From: Actinomycetota bacterium
GTDB taxonomy: Bacteria; Actinomycetota; Thermoleophilia; Gaiellales; Gaiellaceae
Length of the DNA: 64,000 nucleotides
NCBI GenBank assembly: GCA_004366385.1
Contig: SIRU01000033.1
Span: 1-64,000, forward strand
Reading direction: 5' to 3'
The stretch's first letter is position 1; each line of letters opens with the position of its first letter. Of the stretch, positions 42,460-50,120 are shown in pieces. The notes under the pieces were generated by a model. That model made no database searches, had not been told where the DNA came from, and worked only from the letters and a program-made list of their open reading frames with translations. Position numbers and translations under genes: made by a program.

Positions 42460-44775
42460 CTACCCTGCGAGCGGCACCGCGAACGCCGCGATGACGCCGA
42501 TGCGGCGCGGCCCGCAGACCCTGCGATCGCGCTCGACGGCGGTCACGGTCAGGATGCCGGCCCTGCGCGGGTTGACGGTGACGATCGCGACGCCGTTCCT
42601 CGCGGTCCTGGCCGCCTTCGTCACCCCGGCGCCGCGGATGACGACGCGGACGCCGCGCTGCCGCTGGTTCGCGGCCGTCACGAGCACGCGGACGCGATTC
42701 GGCTTCCGGTCGACCCGGATGCCCCTCGGCGAGACGGTGAGCAGCAGGCAGGCCGACGCCGCCGGGCCAGTCGCCGACACGCCCCGCGTCCTCGCCGGCG
42801 GCTTGGCCGGCCGAGGCACGACCGTACGTGCCGAGGCGACGTTGTCGGCCGGGTTCGCCTCGGCGCCGCCCTGGCCCACGACCGTGGCCGTGTTCCGCAG
42901 GGTGCCGACCGAGGTGGCCCGGGCCCGGACGATCACGACCACGGTGCCGCCGGCCGGGATCGCGCCGAGGCTGCACGTGACGAGCGTGGCCGCCACGGAG
43001 CACGTCCCCTGCGTCTGCGTGGCCGACAGGTACCGGATCCCGCCCGGCGCCGGATCGACCAGCTGGACGTTCGTCGCACCGCTCGGGCCCTTGTTCGTCA
43101 CCGTCAGCCGGTAGGTGACGATGCCGTTGAGCGGCGTCGGCGAGGTCGCCGTCTTCGCCAGCCCGAGGTCGATCGTCGGCGGCACCGACGGGGCGACCGG
43201 GGGCGTGACCGGCGGCGTGGTCGTCGTGCAGATCACGTTCACGGTGACCTTCGCCTTGGCCGAGCCCGTCCGCTTCGTGCTCTCGGTGAGGAAGCGGGCG
43301 GTGTTCGTGACCTTCTTCTTGCCGCACCCGAGCACGACGTTCGCGTTCGTGCCTGCCGTGCCGAAGGTCAGCGTGTACTGGAACGCCTTGCTCGCATCGC
43401 CGGCGCACACCCTGCCGAGGACGCCACCGAGCGTGTCGGTGACCTGGACGCACCGGTCGACGTCGCCGGAAGGCACTGCCCCGGCGAAGCTCACGGGCGC
43501 CGAGGCGGTGAACCTCGTGCTCGCCTTCGAGCTCTTCTTGCCCTTGCTCGTCGACGAGCCGTGGTGGCCCTTGCCGTGCGAGCCGTGGTCACGGTTGAGC
43601 AGCACCGCCGTTGCGGTGTTCTTCCGCGGCGACGCGTTCGGAAGCGTCACCGAGTACGTGCACTCGAGCGTCTGCCCGGCCGGCAGCGTGTACGGGAACG
43701 ACACCTTGCAGTCCACGGCCGCGACGTGCTTCGACGACACGACGTCGGTCACCGCGAGGAGCACCGCGTCGATCGGCGCCGGGTTGTGCACGCGGATCGT
43801 CCCGCTCGCGACGTGCCCGGTGCTCGACTTCGCCTTGGCCGCGAGCGCGACCCTGTACACGACCGACCCGAGCTGCCCCTGGTTCACGGACAGCGACTTC
43901 GGCGTCGCCGACTTCGCGATCGACCACTTCCAGGCGCGGCCGATCGAGGTGGAGACGTCCTTCGTCACGCCGAGCGCGAAGCACCGCACGACGACCGTCG
44001 CGGACGCCGACTGGCCGGTTCCCACGATCGTCGCGGTGTTCGTGTGCGTCCCGGCGTCCTTGTCGCACGAGAACGTGCGCTCGTAGCTCACCGAGCCCGA
44101 GCGCTTGAAGACCCAGGTCTTCTTCCCGTCGACGACCTTGACCGTGTCGCTCGCTCCCTTCTTCGAGCTCTTGGAGCTCTTCGAGCTGAACTTCACGTGC
44201 GCGGTCGCGCTGCCGCCCGGGACGGCGCCGGTCGTCGTCACCGTGGCGGTGTTCGTGCGGCTCGCCCCGTCGGGGAGCGCCGCCGTGTACGAGCACTTCA
44301 GCGTCTTTCCGCCCGCGAGCGCGAACGGGAACGCCACGCCGCAGTTCACGGTCGCCTCGATCGCGCCGGTGAGCGTGTCGGTCACCGAGGTGACCGTCGC
44401 CGCGGTCTTGTTCGGGTTCTTGATCGTGATCGTCCCGGACACCGTCCAGGCGCCGTGGCCGGCCCCGGACCTAGTGACCGAGATCGTGTACTTCGAGGTG
44501 CCGCGGTCGCCGCGGAAGAGGTTCCACTCCGCAGGCGTGACCGTCTTCGCGATCTGCCACTGCCCCTGGTGCACGAACGAGGTCTTCGCGGTCTTCGAGA
44601 CCTTGAGCGCCTTCGCCGAGACCGGGGCGTGCTTCCCCTTCGACGACTTCCCGTTGCCGGCGCCCGCGAACGCTGCGAGCGCGAGCGCTCCGACGACGGA
44701 GACGAGTACCGTCAGCCCGACCCTGGCCACGAGCGCCTGCGCTCGCGGCCGCGTCGAACGCGTCGACTCTCCCAT
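42460..44775 (-). CDS. Large secreted surface protein: two long beta repeat units, Ser/Lys-rich linkers, DUF11 domain and C-terminal Ig-like domain
   Basis: Signal peptide; VTDTLTG..NCGVAFPFALAGGKTLKCSYTAALPDGASRTNTATV and parallel VTDVVSS..DCKVSFPYTLPAGQTLECTYSVTLPNASPRKNTATAV; DUF11 DLGLAKTATSPTPLNGIVTYRLTVTNKGPSGATNV. Confidence 0.85.
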   Translation of the reverse strand: MGESTRSTRPRAQALVARVGLTVLVSVVGALALAAFAGAGNGKSSKGKHAPVSAKALKVSKTAKTSFVHQGQWQIAKTVTPAEWNLFRGDRGTSKYTISVTRSGAGHGAWTVSGTITIKNPNKTAATVTSVTDTLTGAIEATVNCGVAFPFALAGGKTLKCSYTAALPDGASRTNTATVTTTGAVPGGSATAHVKFSSKSSKSSKKGASDTVKVVDGKKTWVFKRSGSVSYERTFSCDKDAGTHTNTATIVGTGQSASATVVVRCFALGVTKDVSTSIGRAWKWSIAKSATPKSLSVNQGQLGSVVYRVALAAKAKSSTGHVASGTIRVHNPAPIDAVLLAVTDVVSSKHVAAVDCKVSFPYTLPAGQTLECTYSVTLPNASPRKNTATAVLLNRDHGSHGKGHHGSSTSKGKKSSKASTRFTASAPVSFAGAVPSGDVDRCVQVTDTLGGVLGRVCAGDASKAFQYTLTFGTAGTNANVVLGCGKKKVTNTARFLTESTKRTGSAKAKVTVNVICTTTTPPVTPPVAPSVPPTIDLGLAKTATSPTPLNGIVTYRLTVTNKGPSGATNVQLVDPAPGGIRYLSATQTQGTCSVAATLVTCSLGAIPAGGTVVVIVRARATSVGTLRNTATVVGQGGAEANPADNVASARTVVPRPAKPPARTRGVSATGPAASACLLLTVSPRGIRVDRKPNRVRVLVTAANQRQRGVRVVIRGAGVTKAARTARNGVAIVTVNPRRAGILTVTAVERDRRVCGPRRIGVIAAFAVPLAG

Positions 44776-44914
44776 TCCTCCACTCCCTTTCGGTTGTCTC
44801 ACCCGGCCGCCCGCCCCGTCCGCTCCCCGCGAGCCGGAGGGACGGCCGCACCCTCTTCGGGTGGCTCGGATATCCCCGGGTCGGGCGAGCGCGAATCCCG
44901 TCCTCGAAAAACCC

Positions 44915-45505
44915 TTACGAAGTTGTCGAGCGCGGATGGAGGCGGCGGCGGACGAGCGTGCGCCGGCCGGCGTCGCGCACCTGCTCGAAGCCGGCGGCGA
45001 GGAACATCGGGAGGTAGCCGGTGTACGCGTCGATCGTCGGATGCCCGGGCGCGACCGGGTAGCCCTCGAGGAACGCGGCGCCGTGGGCCGTCGCCCGTTC
45101 GGCTGCGGCGTCGAGGAGCGCGGACGCCACGTCTTGGCGCCTGGAGGCGGGGTGGACGTAGAAGCAGACCGCGGCCCACGCGGGCTCGTCGTTGACCCGC
45201 GCGAGGTTGCGCGAGGCTTCGAGCCGCGGGAAGCGCTCGCGCGGGCCGACCCGGCACCAGCCCGCGGCTACGTCGTCGACGTACGCGAGCAGACCGGGCT
45301 CGCTCCCGCTCGTCACCTCCTCCTCGAGTGCCGCGCGGTTCGCGCCGTCGTAGCCGTCCCAGTGCGCGTTCCCGCGCGTGAGCCAGAACCGGCACCAGCA
45401 GCCGTCCGTCTGCGGCGAGCCCCCGCGAGGCCCCTTCCGCGAGAGGAGCTCAGCGAGGTCCGGCCAGCGCGCGGGGGTGACGGGCACGACGCGGATGGAG
45501 CTCAC
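44915..45505 (-). CDS. GNAT family N-acetyltransferase
   Basis: WAAVCFYVHPASRRQDVASALLDAAAERATAHGAAFLEGYPV; TAGCGT 6 nt before GTG. Confidence 0.88.
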   Translation of the reverse strand: MSSIRVVPVTPARWPDLAELLSRKGPRGGSPQTDGCWCRFWLTRGNAHWDGYDGANRAALEEEVTSGSEPGLLAYVDDVAAGWCRVGPRERFPRLEASRNLARVNDEPAWAAVCFYVHPASRRQDVASALLDAAAERATAHGAAFLEGYPVAPGHPTIDAYTGYLPMFLAAGFEQVRDAGRRTLVRRRLHPRSTTS

Positions 45506-45542
45506 GTGGCCACGCTAGCGGCGTCGCTTCTAGAGTCGGCGC

Positions 45543-46685
45543 GTGCGTGCGCTCTTCACGTTCATGGGTGGCCCGGGCCACCTGGAGCCGCTCCTGCCGA
45601 TCGCCCTCGCCGCACGCGGCGCCGGGCACGCGGTCGCGGTGGCGGGGCGACCGTCTGTCCTGTGCGCCGCGGACGCACTCGCGCTCGACACTTTCGCGAC
45701 CGCGGCCGATCGCAAACGGCCCCCGGTGCGGACGGCGCTGCTGCCGGTGGACCTCGAGCGCGAGGCGCGTGACCTGCGGGACGGCTTCGCGCTGCACCTC
45801 GCGCGCGAGCACGCGCCGCCCGTCCGCGAGCTCTGCGAGACGTGGGCGCCGGACGTCCTCGTCTGCGACGAGGTCGACTTCGGAAGCCTGATCGCAGCCG
45901 AGCGCCTCGGCATCCCGCACGCGAGCGTCGTCGTCCTCGCCACGGGCTCGCTGGTGCGTCAGGCGAACCTGGGCGAGGCGCTCGACACCGTGCGCTCCGA
46001 GAACGGCCTGCCGCCCGATCCGGGCCTGGAGATGCTCCGCCGCTACCTCGTCCTCTCGCCGGCTCCGCCGAGCTTTCGCGATCCCGCGTTCGAGGATCCT
46101 CCGACGCTGCACGCGTTCCGGGCCGGCCCGGCGGCGCCGACGGTCGAGGCGACCGACCCGCCGACCGTGTACTTCACGCTCGGCACCGAGTTCGTCCTCG
46201 AGTCGGGCGACCTGCTCGAGCGCGCGCTGGCCGGGCTGGGCGACTTGCCGGCGCAGGTCGTGGCGACCGTGGGAAGCGAGCTCGATCCCGCCGCGCTCGG
46301 CTCGCCGCCCCCGAACGTGCGCGTGGAGCGGTACGTGCCGCAGTCGGAGATCCTGCCGCGCGCGAGCGTCGTCCTGTGCCACGGTGGCTCCGGCAGCGTC
46401 CTCGGCGCGCTCGCGCACGGCCTGCCGCTCGTGCTGCTCCCGATGGGCGCGGACCAGCCGCAGAACGCGCAGCGCTGCGCGGAGCTCGGGGTGGGTCTCG
46501 CCCTGGACGTGGTCGACGTGACGCCGGAGGACGTGCGCAGTGCCGTTTCCGACGCGCTCTCGGAGCCGCGGTACCGCGCCGCGGCGGAGCGCGTGCGCGA
46601 CGAGCTCGCCGCGCTCCCGGGCCCGGAGCACGCCGTCGCGCTCGTCGAGCGCCTCGCGGCCGAGCGGAGGCCGATTCTCGCCTGA
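45543..46685 (+). CDS. Glycosyltransferase, UGT/MGT family
   Basis: GHLEPLLPIALAARGAGHAVAVA; VLCHGGSGSVLGALAHGLPLVLLPMGADQPQNAQRC. Confidence 0.93.
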   Translation: MRALFTFMGGPGHLEPLLPIALAARGAGHAVAVAGRPSVLCAADALALDTFATAADRKRPPVRTALLPVDLEREARDLRDGFALHLAREHAPPVRELCETWAPDVLVCDEVDFGSLIAAERLGIPHASVVVLATGSLVRQANLGEALDTVRSENGLPPDPGLEMLRRYLVLSPAPPSFRDPAFEDPPTLHAFRAGPAAPTVEATDPPTVYFTLGTEFVLESGDLLERALAGLGDLPAQVVATVGSELDPAALGSPPPNVRVERYVPQSEILPRASVVLCHGGSGSVLGALAHGLPLVLLPMGADQPQNAQRCAELGVGLALDVVDVTPEDVRSAVSDALSEPRYRAAAERVRDELAALPGPEHAVALVERLAAERRPILA

Positions 46686-46692
46686 GCGCCCC

Positions 46693-46720
46693 TTGACAGG
46701 GGAACACGTGTTCGTATAGA
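46693..46720 (+). promoter_or_regulatory. Sigma70 promoter TTGACA-N16-TATAGA of the imuB-like gene
   Basis: Exact TTGACA and TATAGA hexamers with LexA boxes overlaid. Confidence 0.75.
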
Positions 46721-46730
46721 ACATGTGTTC
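46702..46730. promoter_or_regulatory. Two tandem LexA/SOS boxes GAACACGTGTTC and GAACATGTGTTC
   Basis: Match the actinobacterial SOS-box core GAAC-N4-GTTC; boxes at 46702-46713 and 46719-46730. Confidence 0.85.
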
Positions 46731-46732
46731 GA

Positions 46733-47917
46733 ATGATCGCCTGTCTTCTGATCCCCGGGTTCGAGCTTCGGGCCGCGCTGCGGGAGCGGCCGGGGCTGGC
46801 GCTCGAGGCCGCGGCGCTCGCCCCGCCGGCGGATGCCGAGCCGCTCCTGGGGCCGGTGACCGCTGCGGCCGAGGCGTCCGGTATCAAGCCGGGGATGCGC
46901 CTCGGCGAGGCGCTCGCGACCTGTCCCTCGCTCGTCCTCGTCGAGCAGGACCCCGCCGCGGTCGAGCGGGAGTGGGAGGGTGTCCTGCGCCGGCTCGAGG
47001 ACGCGGGCTTCGCCGTCGACCCGGTCGAGCACGGTGCCGTGGTGTTCGAGACGCGCGGCGTCGAGCGGCTGTACGGCGGTGTGCAGCCGGCGCTCGAGCG
47101 CGCGCTCGCGGCTGTCGGGTCGACGTGGGACCCGCGCATCGGCGCGGCGAGCCGTCGCTTCACCGCCCTCGCCGCAGCGAGTGTCGCGCGGCCGGGGCAG
47201 ATCCTGATCGTGGCTCCGCAGGACGAGACGTCGTTCCTGGAGCCGCTGCCGCTCTCGCTGCTGCCGCTCTCGGCCGACCGCTACGCGGAGCTCGAGGGGC
47301 TCGGCGTGCGCAGGCTCGGGGAGCTCGCGAGCCTCCCCGGAGGAGCGGTGGCGGAGAGGCTGGGGGCGGACGGGCGGGACGCGTGGCGGCTCGCGCGGGG
47401 CGGGCGCGCGGGGAAGGTGCGCGGGCGCAGGCCGCCGCCCGAGCTCACGGAAGCGCTCGCCTTCCCGGGGGCGGTCGCGAACGAGGTCACGCTCAGGCGC
47501 GCGCTCGGCTCGCTCCTCGAGCGCCTGCTCGCCCGGCCGGAGCGCGCCGGGAGGCCGTTCCGGAAGCTCGCGCTGTCGGCTCGGCTGGTCGACGGAGGCT
47601 CGTGGCGCCGCGCGCTGACGCTTCGCGAAGCAACTGCGGAGCCGGCCCGCTTGCGCGTGGCGCTCGGGCCGAAGCTCGCCGAGCTCCCCGCCCCGATCGT
47701 CGAGCTGCGGCTCGAGGCGGTGGAGCTCGCGGAGCATCAGGGGCAACAGCTCGCGCTCGTCGAGCCGGCCGGCGAGGAGGCGGCCGGCCGACTGCGCGAA
47801 GGGTTGCGCCAGGTGCGGGCGAGCACGGGGACCGGGTCGGTGTGCGCCGTGGTGGAGGTGGCGCCGTGGTCGCGGATCCCCGAGGCACGTGCTCTCGTCG
47901 TTCCGCGGGACGTGTAG
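46733..47917 (+). CDS. imuB: ImuB-like Y-family DNA polymerase homolog (mutasome component)
   Basis: IACLLIPGFELRAAL; GIKPGMRLGEALATCPSLVLVEQD; FETRGVERLYGGVQPALERALAAV; SOS boxes upstream. Confidence 0.88.
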   Translation: MIACLLIPGFELRAALRERPGLALEAAALAPPADAEPLLGPVTAAAEASGIKPGMRLGEALATCPSLVLVEQDPAAVEREWEGVLRRLEDAGFAVDPVEHGAVVFETRGVERLYGGVQPALERALAAVGSTWDPRIGAASRRFTALAAASVARPGQILIVAPQDETSFLEPLPLSLLPLSADRYAELEGLGVRRLGELASLPGGAVAERLGADGRDAWRLARGGRAGKVRGRRPPPELTEALAFPGAVANEVTLRRALGSLLERLLARPERAGRPFRKLALSARLVDGGSWRRALTLREATAEPARLRVALGPKLAELPAPIVELRLEAVELAEHQGQQLALVEPAGEEAAGRLREGLRQVRASTGTGSVCAVVEVAPWSRIPEARALVVPRDV

Positions 47918-47938
47918 GAGCGAGGCTTGCCTCGCTCC
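47914..47938. repeat. Dispersed palindrome family 1, copy 3 (GGAGCGAGGC-TT-GCCTCGCTCC)
   Basis: Perfect 10-bp arms at 47917..47938; provides the imuB TAG stop (47915-47917). Confidence 0.75.
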
Positions 47939-47946
47939 CGCGGGCC

Positions 47947-48204
47947 GTGACCTCCGCACCCACGACCACCGGCCGTCTGAATGTCCCGAGGCCCGCGCTC
48001 GTCGAGGCGGGGCCGGGCGGGACGCCGAGGATCGTCGACCGCGAGGTCGTCACGCTCGTGCGGGAGGAGTGGCGCGTCGTCGACCGCTGGTGGACCGAGG
48101 AGCCCGTCGACCGCCGCTACTTCGAGGTCGTCCTCGAGAGCGGCCGGAACGTCTGCGTCTACCGCGACCGCGAGGCGGCGTGCTGGTTCACCCAGAAGGC
48201 CTGA
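47947..48204 (+). CDS. DUF6504-like small protein (mutasome-associated)
   Basis: PRIVDREVVTLVREEWRVVDRWWTEEPVDRRYFEVVLESGRNVCVYRDREAACWFTQKA; directly downstream of imuB. Confidence 0.65.
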   Translation: MTSAPTTTGRLNVPRPALVEAGPGGTPRIVDREVVTLVREEWRVVDRWWTEEPVDRRYFEVVLESGRNVCVYRDREAACWFTQKA

Positions 48205-48255
48205 CGGCCGCGCTGTCAGCGGACGCTTCCGTCGACTCCGCAAGCCTGCGAACGT

Positions 48256-48282
48256 CACTTTGTGGCTCAGAGCCACAAAGTG
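48256..48282. repeat. Dispersed palindrome family 3, copy 2 (CACTTTGTGGCT-CAG-AGCCACAAAGTG)
   Basis: Perfect 12-bp arms. Confidence 0.8.
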
Positions 48283-48302
48283 CTCTCTCGCGTGCGCGGT
48301 TC

Positions 48303-48509
48303 TCAGGCGCTCCGCGCGCGGCGGGGGACGAGCCGCTCCGCGAAGCGCACTGTGGCGTAGAGCGCGCCGGCTCCCGCGCCCAGCGCGAGTGCGACGAGGT
48401 TCGTCGTCGTGCACGTCCGGCAGGCGCTGCAGCAGACGGCGGCCATCGGCGCGTGGTCGCCGTACCTCGCCGCCGCCTGAGTCATGCGGCCCTGCCAGAT
48501 CGCCTTCAC
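48303..48509 (-). CDS. Small Cys-rich/TM protein (CCSACRTCTTTN motif)
   Basis: VKAIWQGRMTQAAARYGDHAPMAAVCCSACRTCTTTNLVALALGAGAGALYATVRFAERLV; GTGA overlap with upstream gene; TATGCT 6 nt before GTG. Confidence 0.6.
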   Translation of the reverse strand: MKAIWQGRMTQAAARYGDHAPMAAVCCSACRTCTTTNLVALALGAGAGALYATVRFAERLVPRRARSA

Positions 48510-48856
48510 GCTCCGAGCATAGTCGTCCGTGTGGGCGGGATCGAGTGATCCTGCGCGAGCGCGGTGTATGCGAGCGCGTCCCAGTCGTCGGCGTGGGCGG
48601 CCGGCACGACCACCCACTGCCGGAACTCCTCGCCGCGCCCGGACGGGTCGAAGAGGTGCGCGCCCCGGAGCGCGAGCGCCCGCGCGTGCTCCTTCGGGTC
48701 GGTCAGCTTGAACACCATCGCTCCGCGCGTGAAGCCGGCGATCACGCGACCCGAGCGCTTCAGGCAGGGCATCCCGAAGACCTTCGAGGCGCGCACCTCC
48801 GGGTGCCACGAGGTGAGGGCGTCCACGATCTCGTCGTAGCGGGCGCGCGGCGTCAC
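48506..48856 (-). CDS. TfoX N-terminal/YjbR-like domain protein (paralog 2)
   Basis: VRASKVFGMPCLKRSGRVIAGFTRGAMVFKL. Confidence 0.8.
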   Translation of the reverse strand: MTPRARYDEIVDALTSWHPEVRASKVFGMPCLKRSGRVIAGFTRGAMVFKLTDPKEHARALALRGAHLFDPSGRGEEFRQWVVVPAAHADDWDALAYTALAQDHSIPPTRTTMLGA

Positions 48857-48936
48857 ACGTCGAAGACGTCGTGACGCTCGAAGAACGCCCTATCCGGCTC
48901 GCTGCCCTCGGGGAGGAGCGCGATCGGGTGGTCCAT
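48853..48936 (-). CDS. 27-aa microprotein MDHPIALLPEGSEPDRAFFERHDVFDV
   Basis: ATG abuts the upstream stop; its TGA overlaps the downstream GTG; fills the gap between TfoX-like paralogs. Confidence 0.45.
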   Translation of the reverse strand: MDHPIALLPEGSEPDRAFFERHDVFDV

Positions 48937-49227
48937 TCAGAGCGCCTCCTCGACGAGGTGCAGCCACTCGCCGGATTGCGCGGCCGGGACGAGGACCCAC
49001 TCGCGCATGACGCGCCCCATCCCCGGGTCGAACGGCTCCGCTCCGGGAAGCATGAGCGTCCGCTCGCGCGCGGCCTCGTTCGTCAGCTTCACGGTGAGCC
49101 CGCCGTCCTTCCAGTGCCCCGCGACCACCTTCCCGTTCTCCCGCTTCAGGCACGGCATGCCGAACATCTTCGACTCGTGCAGCGAGTGGCGGGCCGTGGC
49201 CTCCGCGACGAACTCCTCCCACGTCAT
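48937..49227 (-). CDS. TfoX N-terminal/YjbR-like domain protein (paralog 1)
   Basis: LHESKMFGMPCLKRENGKVVAGHWKDGGLTVKL. Confidence 0.8.
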   Translation of the reverse strand: MTWEEFVAEATARHSLHESKMFGMPCLKRENGKVVAGHWKDGGLTVKLTNEAARERTLMLPGAEPFDPGMGRVMREWVLVPAAQSGEWLHLVEEAL

Positions 49228-49233
49228 GCCGCG

Positions 49234-50106
49234 TCACTCCGAGAGGCGCACGGCGACGATCGCGGACGGGTCGACGCCGCCGTCCGCCGGCGGGTCGTGC
49301 TGGTCGAAGCCGGGGTTGCGCCCGCGCAGGTAGTCGGCGAACCCGCTCGCGGGCATGTGGAAGTTGAAGCAGCGGGCCGTCTCCGCGCTGTCGTTGTCGA
49401 AGCCGTGCACGACGTTCGGCGGGAAGAGCAGCAGCGTCGGCGCGGGGGCGGCGACGGTCCCGTCGCGGCTGTGGAACGCGAACTCGCCCTCGAGGACGAG
49501 GAACGCGTCCGCGTGCTCGCGGTGGACGTGCGGCTCCGCGCCGCGCTGCCCGCCCCCGTACACGAACTCGGAGACGGTGACCTCGTCCGCGTCGACGAGG
49601 ATCGTCGCGCGCCGGTCCGGCTTGTCGGTGATGGTCTCGCCTTCGGCCCCGCCCGTTCGCCGGATCACGACGAGGCTCGGGTCGCCGGTCGCGTACTCGG
49701 GCGGCGGCTGCTGGTCGAACGCCGTGCGCACCGCCTCGAGCTCCTCCTCGCTCCGCGCCGCCTGCAGGCCGCGGACGAAGTCGCCGAAGCCGCAGCTCGG
49801 GACGTGGACGTCGAGAAAGCGCGCCGGCTCGGCGCCCGTCACCGAGAACGTGTGCGCGACCTCGGGCGGCACGAAGGCCCACGTCTCCGGCCCGACGCGG
49901 TGCTCGCCGTCCTCGAGCCGGAACGTGAGCTCGCCCTCGAGGACGAAGAACGCCTCCGCGTGGCGCGCGTGGACGTGGAGCGGCGGCGCGACGCCGCCCG
50001 GCTCCGAGCGCACCTCGACCGCGCCGAAGTGCTCCGTGTCCACGAGCAGGGTGACGCCGAGCCCGCCTGCGCCGGCGATCCGCTCACCGACCCCGATCCC
50101 GACCAT
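49234..50106 (-). CDS. Bicupin (two cupin domains)
   Basis: APPLHVHARHAEAFFVLEGELTF and AEPHVHREHADAFLVLEGEFAF. Confidence 0.88.
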   Translation of the reverse strand: MVGIGVGERIAGAGGLGVTLLVDTEHFGAVEVRSEPGGVAPPLHVHARHAEAFFVLEGELTFRLEDGEHRVGPETWAFVPPEVAHTFSVTGAEPARFLDVHVPSCGFGDFVRGLQAARSEEELEAVRTAFDQQPPPEYATGDPSLVVIRRTGGAEGETITDKPDRRATILVDADEVTVSEFVYGGGQRGAEPHVHREHADAFLVLEGEFAFHSRDGTVAAPAPTLLLFPPNVVHGFDNDSAETARCFNFHMPASGFADYLRGRNPGFDQHDPPADGGVDPSAIVAVRLSE

Positions 50107-50120
50107 CTGCCTGCAGCCTA

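Noticed and set aside
42076-45195. 1039-aa + ORF opposite the DUF11 and L,D-transpeptidase genes
   Set aside because: Shadow ORF; minus-strand genes have clear domain homology and signal peptides.
41661-46685. Secondary-metabolite or cell-surface gene cluster (glycosyltransferase, L,D-transpeptidase, adhesin, acetyltransferase)
   Set aside because: Genes are in mixed orientations with separate promoters; no core biosynthetic enzyme.
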